DNA from: Paenibacillus sp. An7
GTDB lineage: Bacteria > Bacillota > Bacilli > Paenibacillales > Paenibacillaceae
Assembly (NCBI RefSeq): GCF_009870785.1
Contig: NZ_WTWX01000006.1
Coordinates: forward strand, 118,170 to 182,169
Direction of reading: 5' to 3'
DNA: 64,000 nt
Positions 1 through 8,389 of the stretch are shown here, in pieces. Position 1 is the first letter of the stretch; every line of letters starts with the position of its first letter. A program made the position numbers and the translations under genes. The notes beneath the pieces are model-generated. The model was not told the DNA's origin. It did no database searches and saw only the letters and a program-made list of their open reading frames with translations.

Positions 1-1011
1 CTTTTTGTTCGGATCAGGAAGGTCACGAGGATTCCAATTCTCCGCTTGAGGCTCAAGCTGCTTAAGGTGAAGATCAAAAGCTTTCATAACCCACAGATGA
101 ATGGCAGCCTGAGAGTACTTATAGATAAACCAAGGTAATGAAGGTACATAATCGTGAATCCCTACGATACATTCTCTCGAATTTGGCAACTGTAAAAATT
201 CAAGTCTCCCCTTATGAACTTCCCGCCTATTCACCAAAATTCCGCCTGTAATTCGGTACAAAGCATGAGATGAACTGCTTTTTGTTTGATCATAGGTTAG
301 TTCGAGCATTGGAACTTTTATGGCCCTAGGAAGAATGCGGACAATCTGATCTTCACTTCTTGTAATCCGAAGGAACGGTTTTGTTATACGTGACAGCCAC
401 TCGGTGTAATAATGTAGAATCCACTTTGCATTTTTCCCTTCCGGTAAACAGAGCCGCTGTACGGATCTCACATCTGATTTTATTAAATTTTTCGCTACAT
501 CCTTCACTGAGTAAGGAGAAGTCGACGGACCACCAAACGGTTCTATCCAAAAGGTAACAGTAGGCACACCCGATGAGGTTAAGATCTGCTCTACTTCAAG
601 TCTGCCTCGCAAGTGACGGGATCTGTCTTTGTTATCTATCTCCGCAGGGGCCAAGGTACAGATATATATGATTTTTTTCATCTTGTTGCGCTGAGCTGCT
701 CTGGCAAAATGCCCTGCTAAGATCGCATCCATATCCTCAGATCTGCCCTGAGTTAGTTTGGCGGAAGAATACATGAATTGACTAATATAAATGGCATAGT
801 CTGCTCCTCGCAGTGCTTCTTCCACATCGTCATAGGAGAAAAAGTCACAAGCGCGCCAAGTAACATGCTCTGTATCTTTATGTAGGTCAGCCCGTCCGGA
901 TAAGGCGATGATATGGTAATTCTTTTGTAGTTCGGTCATTAGATACTGGCCGATATGCCCCGATGCGCCGGTAAGGGCAATGACGGGACGATAATGCTCT
1001 TCTTGATCCAT
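1..1011 (-). CDS. NAD(P)-binding Rossmann protein (SDR/NmrA-like), 3' end outside window
   Basis: Reading leftwards from an ATG at 1011, the frame stays open to the window edge (337 codons), so the C-terminus is missing. The start is fixed by AAAGGAG about 8 bases upstream. Near the N-terminus lies TGASGHIGQYL, a GxxGxxG dinucleotide-binding loop, followed by the beta-strand pattern of atypical short-chain dehydrogenases (ADYAIYISQF, then KKIIYICTLAP). The usual YxxxK catalytic pair is not evident, which suits NmrA-like or DUF2867-linked members rather than a classical dehydrogenase. Substrate unknown. It is divergent from the two-component system at 1250. Confidence 0.75.
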   Translation of the reverse strand, partial: MDQEEHYRPVIALTGASGHIGQYLMTELQKNYHIIALSGRADLHKDTEHVTWRACDFFSYDDVEEALRGADYAIYISQFMYSSAKLTQGRSEDMDAILAGHFARAAQRNKMKKIIYICTLAPAEIDNKDRSRHLRGRLEVEQILTSSGVPTVTFWIEPFGGPSTSPYSVKDVAKNLIKSDVRSVQRLCLPEGKNAKWILHYYTEWLSRITKPFLRITRSEDQIVRILPRAIKVPMLELTYDQTKSSSSHALYRITGGILVNRREVHKGRLEFLQLPNSRECIVGIHDYVPSLPWFIYKYSQAAIHLWVMKAFDLHLKQLEPQAENWNPRDLPDPNKK

Positions 1012-1136
1012 TGGGTTGTTTCTCCTTTGTTATTGCTTAACTGTTAATTTCACTACCTTTGTTTCCATCTTAACTTCCGATGAGCGGTATAAAAAGCGTG
1101 AGATTGCTTATTCTAAAGAGAATCATCCACAGTAAT

Positions 1137-1191
1137 TTAAGCTAATATTAAGATATTTACGACCGTAATATTAAGGTTTCTGGTTTATAAT
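1137..1191 (+). promoter_or_regulatory. Candidate promoter with TTAAG repeats upstream of the two-component operon
   Basis: TTAAG occurs at 1137, 1148 and 1171, that is about one and then two helical turns apart; the last two sit in identical TAATATTAAG decamers. A TATAAT -10 follows at 1186-1191 with no good -35 box, as expected for an activator-dependent promoter. Similar TTAAG spacing recurs at 3218-3255. Autoregulation by the adjacent OmpR-type regulator is an inference. Confidence 0.4.
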
Positions 1192-1249
1192 GCTATTTAT
1201 TAAAGCATAATCTTAGATTTTAGAATATTCAAAGAGGTGTGAAAGCAGC

Positions 1250-1957
1250 ATGTCCAGAGAAGCAATCTTACTTGTTGATGATGAAAAGGAAATTATCGAA
1301 CTCATTGAAATTTATTTAAAGAATGAAGGATACATAATATTTAAGGCATTCAATGGGGTGGAGGCCCTCGAAGTACTGCGCAACAACCCAGTTGATTTAA
1401 TTATTCTCGATGTCATGATGCCACAGATGGACGGAATTCAAGCATGCATGAAAATACGAGAGAAAAACAATACTCCCATTATCATGTTGTCTGCAAAAAG
1501 CCAGGATATGGATAAAATTTCAGGCCTGAGCATCGGTGCGGATGATTATGTTACTAAGCCTTTTAACCCGCTTGAACTGGTCGCCCGAGTTAAATCACAG
1601 CTCCGCCGGTACAAAATGCTCAATAACCGCAGTGATTCGGGCGAGGATGAGATCGTGATTGACGATCTTGTGATTAATACCGCTACTCATACCGTGACGG
1701 TGGGGGATCAGGAAGTAAAGCTGACGCCCCGCGAATTTGATATTTTAAAGCTTCTGGCCGTTAATCAGGGAATTGTTCTGAGCATGGACAAAATATACGA
1801 GGAAGTCTGGAACGAGCCGTTCATGGACTCGAAAAACACGGTCATGGTACATATCCGCAAGCTCCGCGAAAAGATTGAGAAGGATACTCAGCATCCTGCT
1901 TATATTAAAACGGTTTGGGGCATTGGCTACAAAATGAGATCTACAAAGGAGATGTAA
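1250..1957 (+). CDS. OmpR-family response regulator (VanR-like)
   Basis: A 235-residue regulator with an N-terminal receiver domain and a C-terminal winged-helix DNA-binding domain. The acidic pocket is DD at residues 10-11, the phospho-acceptor is Asp54 in IILDVMMPQMDG, and the conserved Lys lies in VTKPF. The DNA-binding half carries LTPREFDILKLL and ends in KTVWGIGYKM, standard for OmpR/PhoB proteins. It is followed 5 bases later by its kinase gene and then by glycosylation genes, so cell-envelope modification is the likely output. The ligand sensed cannot be read from the sequence. Confidence 0.9.
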   Translation: MSREAILLVDDEKEIIELIEIYLKNEGYIIFKAFNGVEALEVLRNNPVDLIILDVMMPQMDGIQACMKIREKNNTPIIMLSAKSQDMDKISGLSIGADDYVTKPFNPLELVARVKSQLRRYKMLNNRSDSGEDEIVIDDLVINTATHTVTVGDQEVKLTPREFDILKLLAVNQGIVLSMDKIYEEVWNEPFMDSKNTVMVHIRKLREKIEKDTQHPAYIKTVWGIGYKMRSTKEM

Positions 1958-1962
1958 GGGAT

Positions 1963-3183
1963 ATGAATACGAAAGTATACATCAGTATTCGTTGGAAATT
2001 CCTTGCCATATTTCTTGGATGCATGGGACTCACACTGCTGTTCGTTCTGCTTGGGGGGTTGCTCGCTTCCTATGTTATCAAAATAAGCCCCTATAACGTG
2101 CCCCTGGCGTGGATCATCAACCATGTTGGATCTCAAAACACCATCCTTATTTGTGGAACAGCTTTTTTTATCACTTTATATATCTTTGCGACCCGCCCGC
2201 TTGTCTTACGTGCGAAGGAGCTTGCAAGCGTTCTTGAGGAAATGGCGGACGGACGGCTTCATATGACTGTAAAGGTGAAGGCCACTGATGAACTGGGTAC
2301 AATCGCAGGTAACATCAACAGCGTGTCTGAACAGATTCATACGTATCTGGAAGAGATTAACCAAGGCCTTGCGAAAATTGCTAAGGGAAATTTCGAGCAT
2401 GAAATTCCGGTTAGAGAAAACCATGAGCTTGGCCTGATTGCAGAGAGTATCAACGCGATGAGCGAACAGCTGAACCGTTCCATTCAAGAAGAGCGAAACG
2501 CGGAGAAAACGAAGAACGATTTAATTACCGGTGTTTCCCACGACCTTCGAACCCCGCTTACTTCCATACTCGGATTCTTAGAAATTATTGATAAAGACCG
2601 TTATACGAGCGAGGTGGAACTTCGCTATTACATGAATATCGCGTATGAAAAATCACTTAGTCTCAAAAAACTCATCGATGATCTATTTGAATATACCCGT
2701 ATTAACAACGGCATGCCTCTTCATTTACGTGAACTGGATGTAACGGGGCTTATTGAACAGCTGGCTGAGGAATTCGTTCCGAGTCTGGAGCAGGCGAATA
2801 TGACCATTCGAACGCATGTACCGGATCATCGGGTGATGATTAAGGCAGACGGTGACCAGCTTGTTCGTGCATATGAAAACCTCATTTCTAACGCGATCAA
2901 GTACGCAAAGAGCGGTAAATATATAGACATTTATATTGAAAAAAAAGATGGACATGTTGTTGTACGTATCTGTAACTATGGGCAACCTATTCCGAAGCGG
3001 GATCTGCCTTATATCTTTGAACGTTTCTACCGCGTCGAACAGTCCCGTTCAAAAGAAACGGGCGGAACGGGTCTAGGACTTGCGATCACAAAGAGTATCT
3101 TCGATGTGCATGGGGGCGAAATCTCCGTAGAAAGCTCACCTAGACAGACGGTGTTCGAGACTCGACTGCCCATCTTGGAATAG
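1963..3183 (+). CDS. Sensor histidine kinase (VanS-like) with two HAMP segments
   Basis: The 406-residue kinase starts at ATG 1963, preceded by AAAGGAG; an upstream in-frame GTG at 1915 lies inside the regulator gene and is less likely. Two N-terminal membrane helices (about residues 12-39 and 60-79) enclose a short external loop of about 20 residues. Two HAMP-like segments follow (about 80-130 and 133-175), then the phospho-acceptor His193 in VSHDLRTPLTS and an HATPase domain with N-box ENLISNAIKYA and G-box GGTGLGLAI. The tiny external loop suggests it senses something in or at the membrane. Confidence 0.9.
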   Translation: MNTKVYISIRWKFLAIFLGCMGLTLLFVLLGGLLASYVIKISPYNVPLAWIINHVGSQNTILICGTAFFITLYIFATRPLVLRAKELASVLEEMADGRLHMTVKVKATDELGTIAGNINSVSEQIHTYLEEINQGLAKIAKGNFEHEIPVRENHELGLIAESINAMSEQLNRSIQEERNAEKTKNDLITGVSHDLRTPLTSILGFLEIIDKDRYTSEVELRYYMNIAYEKSLSLKKLIDDLFEYTRINNGMPLHLRELDVTGLIEQLAEEFVPSLEQANMTIRTHVPDHRVMIKADGDQLVRAYENLISNAIKYAKSGKYIDIYIEKKDGHVVVRICNYGQPIPKRDLPYIFERFYRVEQSRSKETGGTGLGLAITKSIFDVHGGEISVESSPRQTVFETRLPILE

Positions 3184-3217
3184 ACTAAAGGCTGTTTTAA
3201 ATAAATCAATGAAAAAC

Positions 3218-3316
3218 TTAAGAGTTTGTTAAGCATTTAGATAAGAACCGTTAAGAAGTGTCTTGTAGTCTTGACTTTAACAAGAGGAAAACAAGCCATG
3301 GCGAACGCCATTGCCT
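3218..3316 (+). promoter_or_regulatory. TTAAG direct repeats and hairpin upstream of the glycosylation operon
   Basis: TTAAG or ATAAG stands at 3218, 3229, 3241 and 3251, about 11 bases apart, matching the repeats before the regulator gene. Downstream is a short inverted repeat around 3298-3311 (ATGGCG-AA-CGCCAT). This 170-base gap separates the kinase from the glycosyltransferase genes and probably holds a promoter controlled by that two-component system. Confidence 0.4.
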
Positions 3317-3353
3317 CTGACATATTTACTTCAGGAAGGAGCAAGACTTACGA

Positions 3354-4628
3354 ATGGACACGATGGCGTCTAAGATGCTTACCCATAAAAAAACACTGCT
3401 GATAACGATGATCGTACTGATCTTCGCACTGGCTGCTTTTGTAAGACTCGACTTTCTCGTCTCGGTCAATCATAAAGTATCGCATGATACGGTGAATTAC
3501 GACATTATGGTTCGGCAGTTGCTGGAAGATGGAATTTATGCTTATAAGGATACGGAGCCAAACGCCCAGGTTACGCCGGGTTATCCGCTTTTTATGGCGG
3601 CGGTTTATAAGATGGTCGATTATCAGCATAATGATCCCTTTCCGTACATTCGATATATCCAAGTTGGTATCAGCCTTGTTACCCTGGGGCTGATTTATTC
3701 CATTGCCCGAAAACTGGCAGGCCAAACGGTTTCAATCATTGTGCTGCTCATAAGCGCAGTATATCCTCCGTTCATTTGGAGTAACGGCGCAGTGCTCACA
3801 GAGGTGCTGGCATGCTTTTTCTTAATGCTTTATATCCGTCTACAGCTTCAGGCGTTTGAGAAGAAAACACGAACCCTCGCTCTGCTTAGCGGTGCGGCAA
3901 TGGGCTTGCTTGTGCTGACGCGTCCGGAATTTTTAATTCTAATCCCAGCGGTTTACGTGTTTTATTACTTTTGGAAAAAGAACTTTAAGCTCACATTGAA
4001 ATTACTGCTGTTCACCTGCATTGGTACCGGGGTTGTTCTCTCACCTTGGGTGATCCGCAACATGGTAACACTGAACGAGGTCGTCATTGCTTCTACACAG
4101 GTCAATCCATTCGCAGCAGGTACTTATCCAGATAAAAATTATGATGATGGACTGGTTGACCGTCACGGTAAGACTCAAATGGAGGTAGCAAAAGAGCGGC
4201 TGAAGATCGGTTTTACTGAACACACCTGGACCTTTGTAAAATGGTATACCGTTGGTAAGCTAAAATATATCTACTCCAATATGTATTTTGGCAGCGGTCA
4301 TACCCCGATCTACAGTGTACTTCCAAGTCCGCTCGGCAGTATGCTTCATTTGGCACTTGTCTATTTTTGTCCGGTCGCTTTGATTGCTGCTGTTCGGAAA
4401 TGGAGAAAGCCGCTCACGCTGCTTACGCTGATCGTTGTGGTTATGACGGTGACACGCTTAGCATTTGTACCGGAATACCGATATAACTACACTTCCATGC
4501 CACTGATTATTATGCTGGATACGGTGGTCGGCGTCGCGATCATCCGCTGGTTTTGGAATAAATACGTAAGACCCTCACATTCACAGAAAGGAGCTGTTAT
4601 CTATGACGAATCAACCAACCATTCCTAA
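3354..4628 (+). CDS. GT39-like (GT-C) membrane glycosyltransferase
   Basis: A 424-residue protein with roughly ten hydrophobic helices, of the GT-C type (dolichyl-phosphate-mannose-protein mannosyltransferase / ArnT-like). The first extracytoplasmic loop has an acidic residue after helix 1 (RLDFL) and the family pattern ending in TPGYPLFMAAVYK. Such enzymes move a sugar from a polyprenyl-phosphate carrier to an acceptor outside the membrane, for example a wall polymer or protein. It is preceded by AAGGAG and overlaps the next gene by 26 bases. The neighbouring GT2 enzyme would make its lipid-linked donor. The sugar and acceptor are unknown. Confidence 0.8.
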   Translation: MDTMASKMLTHKKTLLITMIVLIFALAAFVRLDFLVSVNHKVSHDTVNYDIMVRQLLEDGIYAYKDTEPNAQVTPGYPLFMAAVYKMVDYQHNDPFPYIRYIQVGISLVTLGLIYSIARKLAGQTVSIIVLLISAVYPPFIWSNGAVLTEVLACFFLMLYIRLQLQAFEKKTRTLALLSGAAMGLLVLTRPEFLILIPAVYVFYYFWKKNFKLTLKLLLFTCIGTGVVLSPWVIRNMVTLNEVVIASTQVNPFAAGTYPDKNYDDGLVDRHGKTQMEVAKERLKIGFTEHTWTFVKWYTVGKLKYIYSNMYFGSGHTPIYSVLPSPLGSMLHLALVYFCPVALIAAVRKWRKPLTLLTLIVVVMTVTRLAFVPEYRYNYTSMPLIIMLDTVVGVAIIRWFWNKYVRPSHSQKGAVIYDESTNHS

Positions 4629-5355
4629 TTCTTCGCTCAAAGTGCTTGTCATTGTTCCTGCTTATAACGAGGCGGAAGGTATTGGGCAAGTGATCCACCA
4701 GATTCGTCAGGATATCCCTTATGTGGACGTGCTGGTCATCAATGACGGATCAAGTGACGACACCAGTCGGATCGCGAGAGCTGCAGGTGCGAGTGTTATC
4801 GATTAGACCTGCAATCTGGGTATCGGCGGAGCGGTGCAAACGGGTTACCGCTATGCGGCTGAACATCATTACGATTATGCGGTGCAGATTGACGGGGATG
4901 GGCAGCATAATCCGAGTGATCTGAATCAGCTTCTGGATGCAATCCTTGAGACGGGAGCGGACATGGTCATTGGTTCTCGCTTTATTACAAAGGAAGGGTT
5001 TCAGTCGACCTTTGCGCGCAAAATGGGTATCGGTCTACTGTCTGCCCTATTGACCCGGCTTACCGGTCAGTCCGTAACCGACCCAACTTCAGGGTACCGC
5101 TTCTGCGGGAAACGCGCGATTTCTCTGTTCGCTCGCGAGTATCCGACTGACTACCCAGAAGTTGAAGCACTGATGCTCTTGTATAACCGGAAACTCACCT
5201 TTACTGAGATTCCTGTCATTATGAAGGAACGTCAAGGCGGGGTATCTAGTATCTCGGCGATGAAATCCGTGTACTATATGTCCAAGGTGATCCTATCTGT
5301 CTTACTCATGAAAACCATGAAAAAGAGAGCGTGGGAACATGGCTATGAATCTTAA
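4603..5355 (+). pseudogene. GT2 polyprenyl-phosphate glycosyltransferase interrupted by an in-frame amber codon
   Basis: One continuous frame encodes a GtrB/DPM1-like glycosyltransferase: VLVIVPAYNEAEGIG and VINDGSSDDT for nucleotide-sugar binding, DGDGQHNPSD with the metal-binding DxD, then GSRF and SGYRFCGKRAI. At 4804-4806 the frame has TAG, giving ...SVID-stop-TCNLGIGGAVQTG. Family members usually read Leu-Pro at these two positions, so TTG to TAG is the simplest origin. There is no frameshift. The product would stop after 67 residues, before the DxD; a weak GTG restart exists at 4834. It overlaps both neighbours. A base-call error is the main alternative. Confidence 0.75.
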
Positions 5356-5890
5356 TGTTTACTTCGTCAGCTTTTGTATCAGCTTAGCGTTTGCCACTAC
5401 GATTCTATATTTAATTCGCAAGCGAAAATTAAAGGAGCAGTATGCTCTGCTTTGGCTTTTGATGAGTGCGATCATGATGATTTTATCTTTATTTCCGTCC
5501 ATTTTGGATGGGCTGGCGGTACGCATTGGCATTTTCTATGCTCCGTCGCTGCTTTATTTGCTGAGTGTTGTTGCTATACTATTCATTCTGCTGCATCTGA
5601 CGATCACCGTATCTTCTCTTACCAACCGGGTCGTCATACTGACGCAAACGCTGGGGCTTACGGAGGAACGTATTCAAAAGCTCGAAAGACAGGTCGAAAA
5701 AGCAGCAGAGGTACAGGGATTAACTACAGCGGAAGATGAGGAACAAGGGATAGCCATACCTGACTTCTCGCCATCCTCTGAGCAGCATCTTAAACGTAAA
5801 CAATCCTATGACCAAGTTTGCCCCTCATCATTAGACCCTGATGTTAATGTTGTTCTTCGTCATGATCCAAGCAGGGAGGAGATCCGGTAA
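5339..5890 (+). CDS. DUF2304 family membrane protein
   Basis: A 183-residue protein whose first 115 residues form three membrane helices with the DUF2304 pattern (LIRKRKLKEQYALLWLLMS, then a helix ending LHLTITVSSLTNR). A charged, probably coiled tail follows (LTEERIQKLERQVEKAAEVQ). It overlaps the GT2 gene by 17 bases and so is translationally coupled; ATG 5345 is an alternative start. DUF2304 genes are commonly found beside polyprenyl-phosphate glycosyltransferases and are thought to assist them in the membrane. The C-terminal extension beyond about residue 130 is longer than usual. Confidence 0.75.
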   Translation: MAMNLNVYFVSFCISLAFATTILYLIRKRKLKEQYALLWLLMSAIMMILSLFPSILDGLAVRIGIFYAPSLLYLLSVVAILFILLHLTITVSSLTNRVVILTQTLGLTEERIQKLERQVEKAAEVQGLTTAEDEEQGIAIPDFSPSSEQHLKRKQSYDQVCPSSLDPDVNVVLRHDPSREEIR

Positions 5891-5891
5891 T

Positions 5892-6236
5892 ATGGCTTAT
5901 GCTTTGTTATTGCTCAATATATTACTACTCGTCTCTGGCCAGATCGTTTGGAAAATGGGGCTTGAACAGCAGGGAGGCATTCAGCTAAGCAATTTCGTGT
6001 CGGTCCTGTTTTCGCCACTGATCCTGCTTGGTATCCTGTTTTATGGCTTGGCTACGGGGCTATGGTTTATTGTTCTCTCCAAGCTACCGCTAAGTGTAGC
6101 CTATCCGCTGCAAAGCCTTGCTTATGCGATTGGAATCGTGGCTGCCTGGTATATCTTTGGAGAAAGTGTCCCCCTGAACCGCTGGATCGGAGTGGCAGTC
6201 ATTGTTATCGGTGCGGCTATCATTGCTGCAAAATGA
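5892..6236 (+). CDS. Small EamA/SMR-type membrane carrier, possible glycolipid flippase
   Basis: A 114-residue protein with four hydrophobic helices. The start is ATG 5892, two bases after the previous stop, with AGGGAGGAG placed 9 bases upstream. Features are LLVSGQIVWKMGL in helix 1 (compare the conserved acidic or glutamine region of SMR proteins) and LPLSVAYPLQSLAYAIGIV, the EamA-type pattern in helix 3. ArnE/ArnF-like members flip undecaprenyl-phosphate-linked sugars. Beside the GT2 and GT39-like genes this is the natural flippase of the cassette, an inference from context. Confidence 0.75.
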   Translation: MAYALLLLNILLLVSGQIVWKMGLEQQGGIQLSNFVSVLFSPLILLGILFYGLATGLWFIVLSKLPLSVAYPLQSLAYAIGIVAAWYIFGESVPLNRWIGVAVIVIGAAIIAAK

Positions 6237-6255
6237 CGGTTCCGCTAGACTAATT

Positions 6256-6280
6256 AATGCTCGTGCGGAGCATTTTATCC
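6256..6280 (+). terminator. Rho-independent terminator of the glycosylation operon
   Basis: A perfect 7-bp stem AATGCTC/GAGCATT with loop GTGCG, 20 bases after the last stop codon, followed by a short T-rich stretch. Confidence 0.7.
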
Positions 6281-6293
6281 ATAGAGAGAATCT

Positions 6294-6356
6294 GCATCTG
6301 TCTAATCCTTACGTTGAGCAAGCAATCAACATGATAGGATGGGCAGATGCTTTTTT
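6294..6356 (+). terminator. Second hairpin with T-run upstream of hemY
   Basis: Left arm 6294-6308 and right arm 6337-6350 share GCATCTG...ATCC pairing with two mismatches around a 28-base loop, then TTTTTT at 6351-6356. It lies 110 bases upstream of hemY. It may be a back-up terminator or a leader attenuator; the long loop is unusual. Confidence 0.5.
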
Positions 6357-6466
6357 GTATTCAATTACGTTTTGTCCTAAGAACGAACAGGCAGGGTATG
6401 GTATACTTTACTCCATCATTTAGATGTTAAATAACCATATACTTCAGATATAGTAGGTGAGCGTTT

Positions 6467-7861
6467 GTGAAGACGATAGCTGTAATTGGAGGCGGCATTA
6501 CCGGATTATCCGCAGCCTATACCTTGCAAAAGGAAATGGAGAAAAGAGACTTTGCTGCTCGTGTTATTTTACTCGAATCGAGCAGTCAGCTGGGCGGCAA
6601 GATCTGTACTGCTCGCGATGACAGCTTCACGATGGAGACGGGGGCAGATTCCATTGTCACTCGTAAAAAACATATTTTTGAAGTCATTGAAGAGTTGAAG
6701 CTTACGGAAAAAGTGGTCTATAACGAGACAGGGATTTCTTTCATCCACACGGATGGAGAGCTCAAGCAGATTCCGGAAGATGCGATGTTTGGGATCCCGA
6801 TGAGCATTGAGTCTCTTGCAGAGACCACACTGATATCTCCCGAAGGAAAAGTTGCAGCTTTGAAAGACCTTTACACGCCCAATAAGATGTTTACAAAACA
6901 GGACTCGCTTGGGGATTTCCTTGAGGCATTTCTTGGCACAGAATTGGTGGAAAAGCAGATTGCACCGGTGATTTCCGGGGTGTATTCAGGCAAAATTCAT
7001 GAACTCACTCTTGCATCAACGATGCCTTATTTATTGGATTACAAAAATGAGTATGGGAGTCTCATCCGTGGCCTGGATGCTCATCGAAGCGAGCTGAAAG
7101 GTCCCAAAGAAGGTAAGAAATTTTTATCTTTTGAAGGCGGAATGTCTGAACTTATAGATGCCTATGAGCAAAAACTGACGGATGTAACCATCTGTAAGAA
7201 TACGGCCGTTACCCAAATCGTTCATGGACCGCAGGAAGGAACCTATACCATTTCCGTTTCTGATGGAGAAGATATAAGTGTAGATCAGATCATTCTTGCT
7301 GCGCCCCATAAGGCAGTAGCAAAGATGCTTCAGCATGAAGAACTAAATCGCGATTTTGAACAGCTGCGCAGTTCATCGATGATCAGTATCTATCTCGGGT
7401 ATGATGTACCAGATGAGCGGCTTCCGGCGAATGGGACCGGATTTATTACTTCTGGAAGCAGCGATCTCATCTGCAACGCCTGCACTTGGACGAGCCGTAA
7501 ATGGAAACATACTTCGAAGAAGAGTCAGCTGCTAGTCAGACTCTTTTATAAAAGCATAAACCCAGCCTATGAACAGATGAAAGATATGTCACAAGAAGAA
7601 CTGATGCAAGCAGCAGCAGAAGATGTACGGAAAAGTCTTGGTCTGTCCGAAAATCCTGTTTCTTATAATGTAAAAGTATGGCATGAGGAAATGCCGAATT
7701 ATCACCGGACTCATCATCAGTTGGTTCGTTCACTGGAAGAGAAAATGTCAGCACACTATCCAGGTATTTTTCTCGCTGGTTGTTCTTATTACGGCGTAGG
7801 TGTTCCAGACTGTATTGCGAATGGGGAGGAGACTGCCGCTAAGGTAATAGAACAGCTATAG
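6467..7861 (+). CDS. hemY: Coproporphyrinogen III / protoporphyrinogen oxidase
   Basis: A 464-residue FAD enzyme of the HemY/CgoX type, which oxidises coproporphyrinogen III (or protoporphyrinogen IX) with oxygen late in haem synthesis. The N-terminus has the FAD-binding loop AVIGGGITGLSAAYTL and ESSSQLGGK; the C-terminus has the matching flavin motif LAGCSYYGVGVPDCIANGEETA. Length equals the family norm. The start is GTG 6467 with AGGTGAG upstream. In Bacillus it is the last gene of hemEHY; here it stands alone with its own leader, and no other haem gene is in the window. Confidence 0.92.
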   Translation: MKTIAVIGGGITGLSAAYTLQKEMEKRDFAARVILLESSSQLGGKICTARDDSFTMETGADSIVTRKKHIFEVIEELKLTEKVVYNETGISFIHTDGELKQIPEDAMFGIPMSIESLAETTLISPEGKVAALKDLYTPNKMFTKQDSLGDFLEAFLGTELVEKQIAPVISGVYSGKIHELTLASTMPYLLDYKNEYGSLIRGLDAHRSELKGPKEGKKFLSFEGGMSELIDAYEQKLTDVTICKNTAVTQIVHGPQEGTYTISVSDGEDISVDQIILAAPHKAVAKMLQHEELNRDFEQLRSSSMISIYLGYDVPDERLPANGTGFITSGSSDLICNACTWTSRKWKHTSKKSQLLVRLFYKSINPAYEQMKDMSQEELMQAAAEDVRKSLGLSENPVSYNVKVWHEEMPNYHRTHHQLVRSLEEKMSAHYPGIFLAGCSYYGVGVPDCIANGEETAAKVIEQL

Positions 7862-7986
7862 AAGGACACAAAACTCATGGTTTGTCAGGGGAAGCCGAAT
7901 CCTAGTTCTTCATGTCTTTACTGTACTTATCGCTATTTTTCCTGTATAGTTCAGGCATAATATAGGAATAGAGCTGGAGTGATTCG

Positions 7987-8154
7987 ATGAGTAAGGCAAA
8001 AGGTAAGGGCGGAACAGGAAGAGGAACAGGAAAAAAAGGATGGAATCGCTGGCAAGCAGGCGAACGCCGTGCTAGCAATTCTCCTAAACCATACAAGAGT
8101 AAAGGGACAAAGAAAACAGAGAATAGTGAAGCCGGCTCAGCCGATCATCGCTAA
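7987..8154 (+). CDS. Small basic Gly/Lys-rich protein, 55 residues
   Basis: ATG 7987 follows GGAGTGA at 5-6 bases. The product begins MSKAKGKGGTGRGTGKKGW and continues NRWQAGERRASNSPKPYKSKG, ending SADHR. It is strongly basic with no hydrophobic segment, so it may bind nucleic acid or ribosomes, but I do not recognise a named family. A terminator follows 40 bases downstream, which supports an independent short transcript. Function unknown. Confidence 0.6.
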   Translation: MSKAKGKGGTGRGTGKKGWNRWQAGERRASNSPKPYKSKGTKKTENSEAGSADHR

Positions 8155-8193
8155 TTTTTATGACATATGAGATTGAAAAGACATGAACTAAAG

Positions 8194-8219
8194 AACTCGC
8201 CATTTCGGCGGGTTTTTTT
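8194..8219 (+). terminator. Rho-independent terminator
   Basis: Stem AACTCGCC/GGCGGGTT (8194-8201 and 8207-8214) with loop ATTTC, followed by a seven-T run. It closes the 55-residue gene. Confidence 0.85.
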
Positions 8220-8389
8220 GTGTGAGCAGACTATATATGACCTTTGTTAAAGAAATGATGAAGGTCCGGTGTTTTACTATGATGATCATGAACCCTTAGT
8301 TCAGGTAACAACAGAATCCGCTTTTTTATTTGCTTTAGGTTGTAAAATAGCCATTCTTATTTCCTTTCTTAGTAAAGGAGGAATGAGCA

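Noticed and set aside
4834..5355. C-terminal part of the GT2 gene as an independent gene
   Set aside because: It begins at a weak GTG in the middle of the conserved fold and continues the upstream frame exactly, so it is the second half of an interrupted gene.
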